Assembly (NCBI RefSeq): GCF_019578655.1
Contig: NC_063261.1
Coordinates: forward strand, 21,205,626-21,269,625
DNA length: 64,000 bases
Source of the DNA: Ricinus communis
Taxonomy: Eukaryota; Streptophyta; Magnoliopsida; Malpighiales; Euphorbiaceae
Reading direction: 5' to 3'
Part shown: one piece after another, positions 1 through 11,800 of the stretch
Layout of the letters: each line of letters begins with the position of its first letter
Position numbering within the stretch: position 1 is the first letter of the stretch
Notes under the pieces: model-generated
The model's input: only the letters and a program-made list of their open reading frames with translations
What the model was told of the DNA's origin: nothing
Databases searched by the model: none
Translations under genes and position numbers: made by a program

Positions 1-250
1 ACTCAAATACAAATATAGAGAAGCAAACATTTTACCTTCTACTCATGTAGCTTTGCTTTCTTCTGGAGCTGTTTCTGTTGCTGCAACATCTCAATCCTTA
101 ACTCCACCACCGCCGACACCGCCGCCGCCACCACCACCTCCTCCTCCTCTTCCTCCTACATCCTCTTCTACTTCCTTGTATACCCACCAGCCAACCACTG
201 TGGCCGACTATAGCTCCATTTCAAGTGAAAATGTCTCCTTCTTTGGTTAA
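1..250 (+). CDS. C-terminal part of an unidentified proline-rich protein (5'-truncated by window edge)
   Basis: An open frame runs from the window edge to a TAA at 248-250, so this is the end of a gene that begins outside the window. It reads about 82 residues. A short ordinary stretch (KYREANILPSTHVALLSSGA) is followed by a nearly pure proline run of about 20 residues built from CCN codons near 108-158, then a Ser/Thr-rich tail ending in VSFFG. No catalytic motif or known domain is visible. Proline-rich, low-complexity ends of this kind are common in plant transcription factors, but that is only a general resemblance. The frame stays open back to base 2 with no ATG, which favours a true partial exon over a chance frame. 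I do not recognise the family. Confidence 0.45.
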   Translation, partial: LKYKYREANILPSTHVALLSSGAVSVAATSQSLTPPPPTPPPPPPPPPPLPPTSSSTSLYTHQPTTVADYSSISSENVSFFG

Positions 251-2869
251 GTAATTAAAATTTCTAGTCTCAGAGGAAACAATTCATTTCTCTATTATGA
301 ATCAGGTTGATGAACAATAAAATTTGAGGAAGAGAATTAATACTGATATTTTGATTTGGTGGAGTTGTTTAATTAGTCTTGAATTACTGTTCAAACCCTT
401 AATTGATACCTATAAATGTGCCTAGATATTGTTGGTTGATATGTTTCTTTCTTCTCCACTTTTTCTTTTTTCTTTTTCAATACTAAATTTCTTGTTTTTT
501 ACTCCTTTTGTACTGTCTTTTGTCCCATTACCATGCCATTCAATAGCCATTATTACGATGAAACATAAACAAGATCAAGAACTTGTGGAATTTTGAACTG
601 GTATGTGTCCAGGGTCCATCAATAGAGTAACTAATCCTCCATTGATCTTCTCTATAATCTTGAATGAATTGATGTATGTGTATGCTAGCTGGATCACTAC
701 AGACAATGTTTATTTGGGGCATGTTAGTCTGTGCCGTTGATGGAAGAATCTCATGAATGTTGCTTGAAGTTGGGGGAGACAAAAGGTATGGCTGTGATAA
801 TCCCAATAAAGAGGTTAGAAACTTCTTAAGTATTTGGAAAACATGTAGGAGAAGCCAAATTATATGTAGTTTATTTTTATTTTGTTTTCTAAAACTATAA
901 CATTTGTTATATTACAGCAGTACCCCTTGTAATAATGTTTGAGATTCCTCATCTTCTACTGTTTTATGAGATAGAATTATAAGGTTCCTGTTGTTGGTAT
1001 TGATTTTGGATTCTTGTCTAATTCTTTTCTTTGCTGCATGCTTTAGCTAGCAGAAGTTCTTGCATTGTTCATTTCTTTACTGTCTTATGAATTCGTTAAC
1101 ATTTCATAAATCATATTTTTATTTGGTTATTACATTAGACGATAATTCTGTGGTTTGCAAAGAGGGAAATAGTGCAATTAATTTTAATCTTCTTAGGTCT
1201 CTCTCAAGTGTTCTTGTTTTTGTACTATAAACAAACATCTTTTGTACAAGCATATATATTCTAAAGATAATTAATATAGTTTGGCATAAATATATGTATA
1301 TTTAAATAAAGGATTCTATAAAAGATACTAGTCACATAAGAAACACTTGGTTTCCCAATTTTATTATCACATGAATTAAAAATGTAGAGACTTTTCAACT
1401 GAGAATTTCATCTGCTTGATTGAAGCTCCTGTAGACCATTTGACCTAGTTATGTTCTTCTGCAAACATTCTAATAAATATGTTTCGGGAAACCTGTTAAA
1501 AAAATCGGCATACTAACATGTGAAAGAATCTTAGGAAATTAATTAAGATTAAAAAGCATATGCTTCTAGAGATTTCTTCTTCAGAAGTTAAAAGTTTTTT
1601 AGTATTGTATACTAATTAACTTGTGTGAAATTTGTACCATATATTCTTTGAGTTGTTGATCATGAGTTCCATATATTCTTGAAATTATGTTACAAGAGAG
1701 GGTTTCTTTTTTTCTCGAAATTTTTGGCTATTTTAACATGTTTTGGCTTTGCACAAAATGAAGAAATAACTTATTGTCTGTCTTCTTTAAATGAATGGAT
1801 ATAGAAAAAGAAAAAGCTTACCATAAATAAAAGAAAAAGATAATGTCAAATTGTTTTAAGGGTATGTTAGTAAAATGAAGAAATAATGCATATGTTACAA
1901 TATAGTTTATATGAAGCCAAGTGATACCAAAAAAGAGTAGTAGATGGGTATGTATTTGTTGGATGGTCATGAATGGGGTGGACAGCTAGATTAATTATTT
2001 TCTCAATATGTTGGGTTTCCTTGGCGTGTGGACTTCAGCTTGAGTGGGGAATGGGATTAATAATATACAAGAATCTGAATTATCTAGACAAACAAGTTAA
2101 GTAGAACTCATTCCATTCACTATATATTTTGTTTTCCTTGTACCACTTGTCTCTATCATTCATATATATATATATATATATATGAGTTATTTGTTTTCCT
2201 AAATGTATCGTCCAATTCTAACATGAATGGTTTGCTTTTTATTATATAGGCAAAATAAACTTACTAATGATGTTATTTTACAAACTAAATTAACTAGTTC
2301 GTAATACAAAAATCAAGGGGCTGGTTTATCAAAGATAGAACACCAATTGGACTCTCAAACAAATTGTTGACAACACCTTCACAAGGGTTGCTCTAAATAT
2401 ATTTCTTTTGTCCATGTGACTGCATAAGATTTTAGGTATATATCTATGATAAATAAGAGCCGCCCCTAGGGTTTGAAGAATTAATTCCCCCATCCTTTCA
2501 ACTCAACGTGTCATCCTTTTTTTCCACAACCATCTCTTCCTTTTCCTCAACTTATTAGCATCTTCCAATCCTTCCCATGATGTTTTCTATGATCAAGACG
2601 TTCGCAAATTTATCCTTTTTTTGTGATTTCTCTGGCTTTATTTGGTTTTAGTTCTTATTCAACATTACAGTTCATCAATTGGGTATATGCTACCAATTGA
2701 CTATATTAATTTCAATTCTCAATCTTTAAAACGGTGCATATTGGAAAGTGTTACCATTGCTAGCTATAAGAAAAGCTGAACATATATATATATAAATATA
2801 ACTTGGTCATCAGCTTTCAGGTTGGTGGTGGATATCTTTTTGTGTTGCTTATGGACTATCTATGAGACT
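251..2869. other. Intergenic, no gene recognised
   Basis: A+T-rich DNA downstream of the edge gene. It has a short (AT)n tract near 2161-2183 and another near 2785-2801. No coding exon with family similarity was seen on either strand; the 88-residue minus-strand frame at 540-806 has no recognisable motif and is probably chance or 3' UTR. Confidence 0.6.
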
Positions 2870-3165
2870 GGTTCAGCTGGGTCGCCTGCATCAACGATGA
2901 TGATTGAGTCATTTTTGGTGTGTTGCTGACTTAACAAATAGTTATCCAACTCAACAACATATGTGGCAAGTGGTATGTTATCCTTCATAAATCCAGCATC
3001 CACGTCAGCAAATTAGTGTCGGATTCCTCATTGGTACTGGCGGAAAATACAGAAATAATAGGAGTGGTACCAAAAAGAAACAAATTGAAGGTTTGGTACC
3101 ATTTGAAAAATAGTGCGAAGGTTTGGTACTAGCGGCGCATTTAACCCGAAGTTTTTGCCTTAGAA
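2870..3165. repeat. Probable solitary transposon end (MULE-type terminal sequence)
   Basis: This stretch is less A+T-rich than its surroundings. It contains repeated phrases such as GGTTTGGTACCA and GGTTTGGTACTA and ends in GCGGCGCATTTAACCCGAAG followed by TTTTTGCC. Short words recurring at intervals of about 30 bp are typical of plant DNA-transposon termini. I see no matching inverted copy elsewhere in the window, so at most it is a solo end. It lies about 60 bp outside the MULE that begins at 3229. Assignment rests on texture only. Confidence 0.35.
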
Positions 3166-3228
3166 TAAAAAGAAATATTTTTCAGTTATGATAAAGTATA
3201 TAATTTAGATAGCAGCTCTCCGACATAG

Positions 3229-3902
3229 GGGATAATTATATCCGTGGTCACTTAATTTTGGATTTGGTTTCAATTTGGTCACTAAATTTTAATTTATTTC
3301 ATTAAGGTCATATAACTTCAATACGGATTGCAAAATTGTCACTTTCGCCATTAGGTGTTAGTGCAGTGAACGAAAAATTGAGGTGTACATTTAATCGAAT
3401 TAAGAAAGGACACGTGGCAACTTATCTTTCCTATTCACTATTAATTCTCTCCCCTAGTCAACTCCTCTTTAAACCAACCTAAATCTAACCCTCTTTTAAC
3501 CTAATAATAACCTAATAATACCCTCTTTATTTTAACTAGACTAAGTTACATATAACGCTCATGCTTCAAAACTGAAATCCTTAATTTTTAGCAACAATAA
3601 CTCTAATTGATTTATATTTCTTATTCTTCACAAAATTGGCTCCTCATTACAATAGAAATTGTCTACCACTCATCGAATACGGTAACAAGAGAATGTCATC
3701 AAGCTCTTGATTCTCTTTTTCATCCAATCTTTCTAACCATGAACGAGGAAATCGTTCTTCATAAAAAAGGAGTCAGACTAACATTGATCGTTATTGGTTT
3801 GTAAGCAAACTAGAGTATGATTATGAGGGGCCATGGAGATGTTGTGACTGTTAAAGGCAGTTAGATAGGTCTCGACGATAGAGGAGAACCCAGGAAGAAG
3901 AT
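3229..3902 (+). repeat. Left terminal inverted repeat of the MULE
   Basis: About 674 bp that recurs in inverted orientation at 7551-8223. Shared landmarks are the terminal GGGATAATTATATC, the block AAATGTACACCT (read on the minus strand at the right end), the run AACCTAATAATAACC, the phrase TTGGCTCCTCATTA, and the inner end GGAAGAAGAT. The inner 200 bp is coding-like: it spans the start and first half of the GRF-zinc-finger gene, with an ATG at 3693. Confidence 0.9.
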
Positions 3903-4329
3903 TTTTTGGGTGCAAGAAGGGAAAGGTAAATGGAAACCTAATTCAAATAAGTTTATAATATTATCTTATTATTCTGAAAAAACTGAAAAATTCTATTTGA
4001 ATTTTATATTTTTAGAGGGATTGTCAATTCTTCGAATGGTCGAATATTGAGTTTCCAAGTCGTGCCAATAAGGTTATCAATAGTTTGTTTGATGATATTA
4101 CAAAAATAAAGAGGGATAATGGTCTTAATGAGCATAGCATCTTGGTCAACAGTGTTAATCAAGTAGATATTGCAGTTGATGAGTACAATGATAAAAAGTG
4201 GAGGTTGCTTTAGCTAGAAAAGTGAATTTTGTCTCAATCGAGAATAGAAAGTTAAGGTCTTGGATTTGGTATGTTAGTGTGGCTTTGCTAGTGACTTGGT
4301 TGGTTATTGTAGCTGTGTTGATCGTTTAG
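3693..4329 (+). pseudogene. GRF-type zinc-finger protein relic carried by the MULE
   Basis: From an ATG at 3693 the frame reads MSSSS, then a Ser-rich stretch, GPWRCCDC, and NPGRRFFGCKKGK. An intron (GTAAAT at about 3926 to TTTTAG at about 4015) joins this to RDCQFFEWSNIEF, a coiled-coil-like region, and a hydrophobic tail (VSVALLVTWLVIVAVLIV) before TAG at 4327. C-x-C, NPGRRFFGC and DCQFFEW are hallmarks of the plant GRF zinc finger, and a C-terminal membrane anchor is common in that family. The copy is dead: TGA and TAA stops occur early, a TAA replaces Gly after CCDC, and a frameshift lies near 4199. The 5' half sits inside the left TIR and is repeated in the right TIR, where the GRF half-domain (WRCCDCGLKAV, ENPGRR) is better preserved. 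Confidence 0.72.
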
Positions 4330-5042
4330 AATTGTGTAATGCAGATTTTATTTAATTATGTATGCTAATGTTAAGCAGTATGCTAGTGACTTAGTAGATG
4401 TGTATTGTTAAGATATTAATGAATGATGATGGCAGTTTATGAATGAATGGTGATGGCAGTTTATGTATATTATTAATACATGAATGAATGATGACAGCGG
4501 CTTATGGTGTATGTATATTATGTACTACAATTTATGATGATAGTCTTGGATGTGCTAATGAATAATAATAGTGTATGCAAATGGTGACTATGTGCTTTTT
4601 GATAAATTACAGAAGTTTGATATGTATTGTGTTTAAAAAAATATAGTAGCTATACAACAATATTTAATTCTGATAAATTACAGAAGTGTGATTTCTACTC
4701 GTAATAGCTAGATTCCAACATTTACAAACAAGAGAAAAAACAAATCAGGAACCATAATGACCAAAAAGCCATATAATGTATTCATAATAATCAAAAGTGG
4801 GTTCATTACAAAAAAGAAGTTCACATGGCAATAAATGCCAAAAACAAATGGAGTTTTAAAAATTTCAACCCCCAAAAGACTAAAAAGCCAAGCAAAAAGG
4901 AACATCAAAATAAATTTTAAAAAAAGTGTCAAATTCCCATTTGAAAACTGACCCACTTACAGAAGCAAATATGTGATTTTATCATCGCAAAAAGATTCCA
5001 AAAAGAAATATACAAACATCACAATGGAAGACCTAATCTAGT

Positions 5043-7550
5043 TTAGGTTTTCTTCTTCTTCAAAGCATTCTTCTCTAAGGCTTTGTTATTAGCAGCAACT
5101 TTTGCAGTAGATGGAGTTCCAAAAGTAGCTTAAAACGCAACAACAACTTCAATTGCAGTAGCCGGAGTTCCTTTCTTCTCTAATGCTTTGTTCTTAGCAG
5201 TAGCTGGAGTTCCAGAAGTACCTTGAAACGCAATAGCAGCTTGAGTTCTAAAAGTAGCTTGAAAAGCTGCAGCAGCTTGAGTTCCAGAAGCAGTCTTCTT
5301 GCAGCAGTCTCTTATGAAAAGTGAAGTAACACCACTTCTTACAATATTTGGCTTCTAAGATGCAGATGTTGTTGTTGGTTTGGCATGGATCTTGGAGGTC
5401 AAATCTTGTTCTTGTACTATTATGATTGAGCTCATTAATCTTCAAATAACCCCAGGCTTTGACATCAATGCACCATGAGGGACTATTTTTCGTTTCTTCA
5501 ATGTAATTGTATTTTTTTCTGTTAAACAAAAAAGAATAAATGTTATTTAGATATAATATAGAATAAATGTTTGTTAAATATAATACAAAATAATACCTTA
5601 GGTATAGTCAAGCTTGGAGCCTTATCAATTGGATCTAGATTTATTACTTGAGATCCTTGAGCTTAAGTGAGTGGTTATGATGGGTTGAGATCTGAGATAG
5701 TAGGCTGCTCATTAGTAGGAGGACTTCCTGATTCAAGCAGCTTTCTTTTAATCTATCAGCAAAGTATACAACCTTAATATAATGCAAATTATACAACCTC
5801 AGTATAATGCAAACTCTTCGAAAAATCATACTCTAAATTGGAAACTTACTTGTAATTTTAGTAGCCTCTTGTCTTTCCCCATGGAATCTTTTGTTGTGAC
5901 CTGATTTACCATAAATGCTACAGGTCATACTGGTCCCCTTCTTAGTAACCCTATTATTAACATCTTTCTACTTTCTTTCTCAACAGAATCCTTTCTTCTC
6001 ATGATTACTCTTCTCCTCCTTTTACGCTTAGCAAGCTTAGGTGGAATTATAGGTGGTAGAGAACTCTTAGGCCACAACTCTCTGCCATTCATTTGTTGAA
6101 TGTAGTGAAAATATAAATAAGTGCATGTTGTTATTATATAACATTCCTCCACGTACTGTTCTGGCAGCTCATTATTGAAGTAAATGGTCACAATAGCATG
6201 AATACATGGGATGCTAGTCAAATCCCATCTCTTACAACTACAAGTGCTTAACAATGTCTACTACAAACTGCCTACCATATCCAACTACTTGAAACTTGGA
6301 ACCCCCATACCACTCTGATGTAAACATGAAACAGCTTAGCTTTATTTTTTCTAACTTTTTTACAATCTTTGGACATAGATAGCCATTGCACTTCTTCACT
6401 GCATCCCTCCTTATATGCACTCTTCTCATTAAGTTTATCCTAATCTCCTCTAACATAGTGATTTTACCCATCTCCCTCGGATCCGAAATCATTGCATTAA
6501 AACTCTCGCTAATGTTATTAAGTAGAATATAATTGTACTATTGTGTCAAAATGTGATCTACTCCATTCATGTAGCTTCTTCTTATTGATCCAATCATAAG
6601 CTTCCTTAGATATTACAGCTATCTCTTCTATAATTTTTTTCGAAGCTTTGCACATAGCTTGCCTTGGCAGCTTTCCATAATAAATCCCTCATTTTCCCCT
6701 TAAAAACCTTTTGAAAATTTCTCATCATATGCTGAACACAAAATCTGTGTTCAGCATATGGAAATAATTCAGCAATTGCAGGTATGATCCCTTATCCAAA
6801 AAAGACAGAAAAATGTTATTACATAACAAAATAAAACTCAAAGCAAAATAAAATAAAATAAAATAATTAGAGCAAACCTTCTGTCTATCAAACATAAAGT
6901 ATTAGTGGTAACTGTTCCTTATGTCTAAGTCTTAAGCAACCAATTCTAGGAACCAAGTCCAGATTATCTTGGTTTCTCTTTTAACCACAACATAGGCAAC
7001 TGGATAGATGTAATCATTTAGATCTACACCAATTGTTGTTAGCAATTGTCCACCATAAATGCCTTTAAGAAAGTAGCCATCTAGGCATAGTAATGGCCTA
7101 CAACATATTTGAACCCTCTTTCAATGCATCCAAACAAATATACAACCTCTTGAATACTCTATTATCCAAATCAAACTTAACAGTGCTACCGGGATTGTTT
7201 CTTAGACGTTTATTTGCATACTCTTGCAACAATCCATATTGACTGGTCTCATCACCATCTAACATTTTGATTGCCTTGCTTTTGGCTCTCCATGCTTTAG
7301 CCTTGCATATATCTACTTTGTTATGTTATTTCACACTAGCAATAAACCTTTTCAAAGCCCACTTTGGATTTGCCATAAATTGATTGCTATATGTCTCTGT
7401 AAGCCAATCAGAAGTGACATGTCTAATGTTTTTGTGTCTACTGCAAGTGTGGACTAAATCAGCACTCTTGATTTGAATGGTGTGTGGATCAGTCACCATT
7501 GGTGCAACCCATATGTACCATGAACATCCTTTGGAGCATATTGCTTGAAC
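5043..7550 (-). pseudogene. mudrA-like: MuDR/mudrA-like transposase relic
   Basis: Reading the minus strand from the inner edge of the right TIR: SADLVHTCSRHKNIRHVTS (N-terminal MULE domain) at about 7480; NPGSTVKFDLD at about 7190; LDGYFLKGIYGGQLLTTIG (first catalytic Asp) at about 7090; FDRQK, an apparent intron (GTTTGC at about 6886 to DKG at about 6785), then GIIPAIAELFPYAEHRFC (second Asp region) at about 6755; and KGKMRDLLWKAA at about 6680. SNVNNISESFNA-type sequence and DPREMGKITMLEEIR follow at about 6480, then the SWIM finger CSCKRWDLTSIPCIHAI at about 6235. The end is a Lys-rich tail after TQAA/GTPATA repeats, with a stop at 5043. A frameshift separates VDIVK from STCSC near 6246, and several stops interrupt the DDE region. 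The usual N-terminal region before HTCSR is missing; the TIR abuts directly. Confidence 0.82.
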
Positions 7551-8223
7551 ATCTTCTTCCTGGGTTCTCCTTTGTCACTGAGACCCATCTAACTGCCTTT
7601 AACCCACAGTCACAGCATCTCCACGGCTCCTTATAATCATACTTTGGTATGCTTACAAACGAGCGACGATCAATGTTAGTCTGGCTCCTTTTCCATGAAG
7701 AATAATTCTCTCATCGACGATTAGAAAGATTGGATGAAAAAGAGAAACGAGAGCTTAATGACATTCTCTTGTTATTGTATTCGATGAGTGGTGGACAACA
7801 TCTATACTAATGAGGAGCCAATTTTGTGAAGAATAAGAAATAGAAATCAATTAGGGTTATTGTTGTGAAAAATTAGGAATTTCAATTTTGAAGCATGAAC
7901 GTTGTATATAACTTAGTTTAGTTAAATAAAGGGGGTATTATTAGGTTATTATTAGGTTAAAAGAGGGTTAGATGTAGGTTGGGTTAAAAAGGAGCTGACT
8001 ATGAGAGAGAATTAATAGTGAATAGGAAAGATAAATTGCCAGGTGTCCTTGATTCGATTAAATGTACACCTCAGTTTTTCGTTCACCGCACCACCACGTA
8101 ATGGCGGAGGTGACAATTTTGTAATCCAAATTAAAATTATATGACATTAATGAAACAAATTAAAATTTAGTGACCAAATTAAAACTAAATCTAAAGTTAA
8201 GTAACCATTGATATAATTATCCC
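7551..8223 (-). repeat. Right terminal inverted repeat of the MULE
   Basis: Inverted partner of 3229-3902. On the minus strand it carries the GRF gene's opening: ATG, a Ser-rich stretch ending NLSNRR, one in-frame TGA, then SSWKRSQTNIDRRSFVSI, EPWRCCDCGLKAVRW and ENPGRR. It runs straight into mudrA mid-gene sequence at 7550. The GRF half-domain is better preserved here than in the left copy. Confidence 0.88.
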
Positions 8224-8464
8224 AACATAAAGGAATATCTATTCTTTCAGACTTTGATCTTTTTTTGTATTCTAATATAAAATAATTAATATAATAAATT
8301 ATTATATAAATAATATTGTGATTATTATAATATAAGCAAGGAAATAACCAATAAACAGCTATAGAATAGGCTAAGTCTTTTATGTAAATTAATATATATT
8401 ATTATTTTTTACATTAAGAATAAATAATATTTATGAAAATAACAGAAGTCGCAAGAAGCACAGA

Positions 8465-8467
<3 letters not shown>

Positions 8468-8528
<61 letters not shown>
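8468..8528. repeat. (AT)n microsatellite, about 61 bp
   Basis: An uninterrupted AT dinucleotide run, one of a pair with 8815-8876; the two bracket a 290-bp segment. Expected to be length-variable. Confidence 0.95.
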
Positions 8529-8535
<7 letters not shown>

Positions 8536-8812
8536 CTCATTCTAGTTTCCAGCATCCCTGAAGATGTGACTGAATCTGGTGTTATGTCATTGATTGCTTG
8601 AAATAGTGGCATCTTACCTTGTCCTTGTCCTTGTCCTTTGTGCATCTCCCCTTTTTCTTCTTCACCAATATAAAAACATAACTGCCGAAAATTTTATGTA
8701 TATTTTCCTTCTTTCCACAATCTAATGTTTGCTTCCTTTTTTTAAACATAGTGTGCCTGAACATTCTGGAAACAAAGGGAAAGAGAATTAAAGAAACAAT
8801 AGAATAAGTTAC

Positions 8813-8814
<2 letters not shown>

Positions 8815-8876
<62 letters not shown>
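8815..8876. repeat. (TA)n microsatellite, about 60 bp
   Basis: A TA dinucleotide run with one interruption near its start (ATATTATATA). It lies about 290 bp after the AT tract at 8468-8528. Confidence 0.95.
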
Positions 8877-8880
<4 letters not shown>

Positions 8881-11800
8881 ATTTCTTTAATTTAAAATTC
8901 TTATATTATTTATAAATTATATTTGTTAAATCTATTTTTTATATATATAAAAATAAGTCAATCTATCTCATTCCGCATTCTAATTTTGTCAAATGAGATT
9001 TTCTTTTAACATTACAAGCAAATGAGTAAGGAATACATGAGTTGCTTACTTGTTTAATACGGTTAATTAGTTAATTCAAACCCCGGTTAGCTTAATGACT
9101 GATTAAGTGGATTTAGGGTTTTCCAATATCTGGGTGGTTTTGCAAATTGGAGAAATGGCTCAGTACATTTTGTTCAAGTATCTACTTGTGATTAGAATAT
9201 TTTAGATTTAATATTTGATAATATATTATATATATAATACGTTTAAAAAGAATATTAAGATGAGAAGTAAATCTTTGAGGCCCTTTAGATCCCATTACAT
9301 TACAGGAATAGCTTTTGGCATGCATGTTACTTGGAATATTTACTGTAATTCTGAATCTAAAGATAGATCTCTAGAGAGAGAAATGGCATAACACTAATTG
9401 GGTTCTTCTAAACGGAATCAAATTTTGTCTCCTAATATATTTACATAATCATATTATATATCAAATATTGATATGTTTTGGTGTACTCTAATATATAAAA
9501 GCTAATAAGTGAGAATTATTTATCATATGGGATTCTTGATTATTCTCCCAAATCAAAATGGTTATACTGCTAATCAGGATTGTTTCGAAAGTTAAATATC
9601 AAATAGCAAGTGGCCGGTGTTATTTCCCTATCTTCTACGGCTCCAATGGCTCTTCTTCTGTTTCACATTTGTTAGGAGCTGTCAAAAGTAAGTGATAGTC
9701 AATTGTACATTGCTGATAATTAAGATAATAATTCAGTAGTCAAATGTATATGTTTTTATTAATCAGTTTTCTATATTCTTTCAATTGAATTTCTCGATTC
9801 CTGTATTATGTATCAATATCAGTAAAAATTTATTATTTCTTATGATAAAACTGCAATTAGTGAACTGGAAGCATACAATAGCATGTTTACTCTATTGTAC
9901 AGTCCATAGTTTACTAAGCTTAAAAAGATAAAGAAAATATTAATTGATAAATTATCAATTTGCAACACTGATGTGATTAGAATAAGATACCAAAATCATT
10001 CATGACAGTTTCGGTATAACTTGTACAGTTTTGACTAGGGTACAAATTTAATATGCACCTTTTTCTCTCAGTCACATGCTCTCATTCATAAACTCTCAGA
10101 TCTCGATATGAGAAGAGAGAAAAAATAGCCTAGGAGGTGATGGTTAATCATGAAATTTCATGTAAATAATAAACACTAGTACTTTACAAATGTTTAGGTC
10201 AAATACATAGGAGGGTCCAGCAAACTTAGACCAAATAGTTAACTTGCTAATTTATACATATATAAAATGCTTTCTTTTCTAGGGGGATGATGTTTGATTG
10301 AGGACTTGCTAAATGAATTTTAAAAAAATACATGTTTCATGCAAGTGAGTCCTAGTAGAAAGAATCAGAAAACAGAAAGAAGAAGAAAAAACAAAGAATA
10401 ATGGCATTTCTGTGGGGTTGAAAAAGTTCTTTAAGATTAAGAATTTAAGGTGTCAGCATTCGGATTACTAAATACATGATTAATTAACAATTCTTCAGTT
10501 TGATTATTAGGAAAAGCATGGGTTTGTAGGGGATTTCGTATAAATTAATTCAAGTTGATAGCAATCCTCTGCCCAATAGCTTGTTTTATAGTGGGAGAAG
10601 GTAGAGTTAATTAATATCGACGGTCCATTTTTTCCTTAAAATAATTTTAGAAAACATACAAAAATAAATAGAATAGATTATCCCCATATAGAAATGGAAA
10701 ATGATTATATAGTGAAACCCCTAAAGAGTACTTAATCATATTTTTTATTGACATCCAATCTAGAAACTTAAAATATGTAAAAAATCTAAAATAATCAATC
10801 TGGATTATGTCATTTTGAGATTGTCTAAAGAGTTATACTATGTAAACTCGAATAAAATTAAATAAAATTTTAGATAGAATAGTTGGAAAATGAAATTAAC
10901 ACTTAAGATGATAATGACTGAAACTAATTGAAACTGTTATAAAATAATGTTACTTGAAAGTAATATCTAATTTTGTCACTTTTCCTAGAAAATAGCAATT
11001 TTTCTTGCTTAAATGGGTTTTGAAAGAATCCAGTCATGTGTTGGTATGGTCAAATAATTAAGTTTTATATGTAAACAAGAGCTATTATATATTAGTTTGG
11101 TTTTGCCAACCACCTCTTTGGTTTTGAATATTGAGTCAACCCATAAATCTATCATTGATATGGGAATTTATGAAAACATCAATCAAATTCTACCATGCAA
11201 GCTTTTTCTTTTTTTTTTTCTTTTTTGATCCTTTAATTTAATAAAATTTACTGTTTATTAAAAAAAGAAAAATCAATCAAACTCTAAATGTCAACATAGC
11301 CTTCAACTTATACTCTACACTGATTGTCTATCATCATTATTATTAATCTTTGACTAATACATTATTAAACTTATTTTTTAATTTTTTATTTTATTTTATT
11401 TTATTGAACCATTATATTTTTATTTTTATTTTGATTAAGAATTGTTAATTAAAATAAAAAATATAAATATAAAGTCTCAGTAAAATAAATAAGAATTTCG
11501 TAAAGTATGTGAAAAAACCTCTAATTAAAACAAAAAATATAAGAAATTAATATTACAATAAAATTTTGAAATTAAAAGCTCAATAAAATTAAATTAAATA
11601 GTTCATAGATTTAATAACGAATTTAATCTTTTTTATATTATATAACCTGGTAATTAAACTTTGATTTGATTTGTCAGAGCATTATATGAATTTCACTGTG
11701 ATTATCTGTTAAAATTTGATGATAAATAGGAAAAGATAGCGATATATTCTTATAAATACTTTTGATCCATGGCCTTTTTTGGTCAAATTGATAAGGATTT

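Larger units (their letters stand above)
3229..8223. mobile_element. Mutator-like element (MULE) with long terminal inverted repeats, decayed
   Basis: A 5.0-kb DNA transposon. Its two ends are long inverted copies of each other: the left begins GGGATAATTATATCCGTGG and the right, read on the minus strand, begins GGGATAATTATATCAATGG. Similarity continues for about 674 bp at roughly 85-90% by eye. Inside lie a minus-strand mudrA transposase relic (HTCSR, LDGYFLKG, FDRQK, AEHRFC and SWIM-finger motifs in the right order) and a plus-strand GRF-zinc-finger gene relic. Long TIRs plus a MURA/SWIM transposase define the Mutator superfamily. The expected 9-bp target duplication is not clean: the flanks are CCGACATAG on the left and AACATAAAG on the right, sharing only ACATA. 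Stops and a frameshift make the element non-autonomous today. Confidence 0.88.

Noticed and set aside
6726..6760. Perfect 15-bp inverted repeat with a 5-nt loop (CATATGCTGAACACA arms)
   Set aside because: It falls in the conserved AEHRFCVQHM stretch of the mudrA relic and is explained by coding; not a terminator, miRNA or origin.
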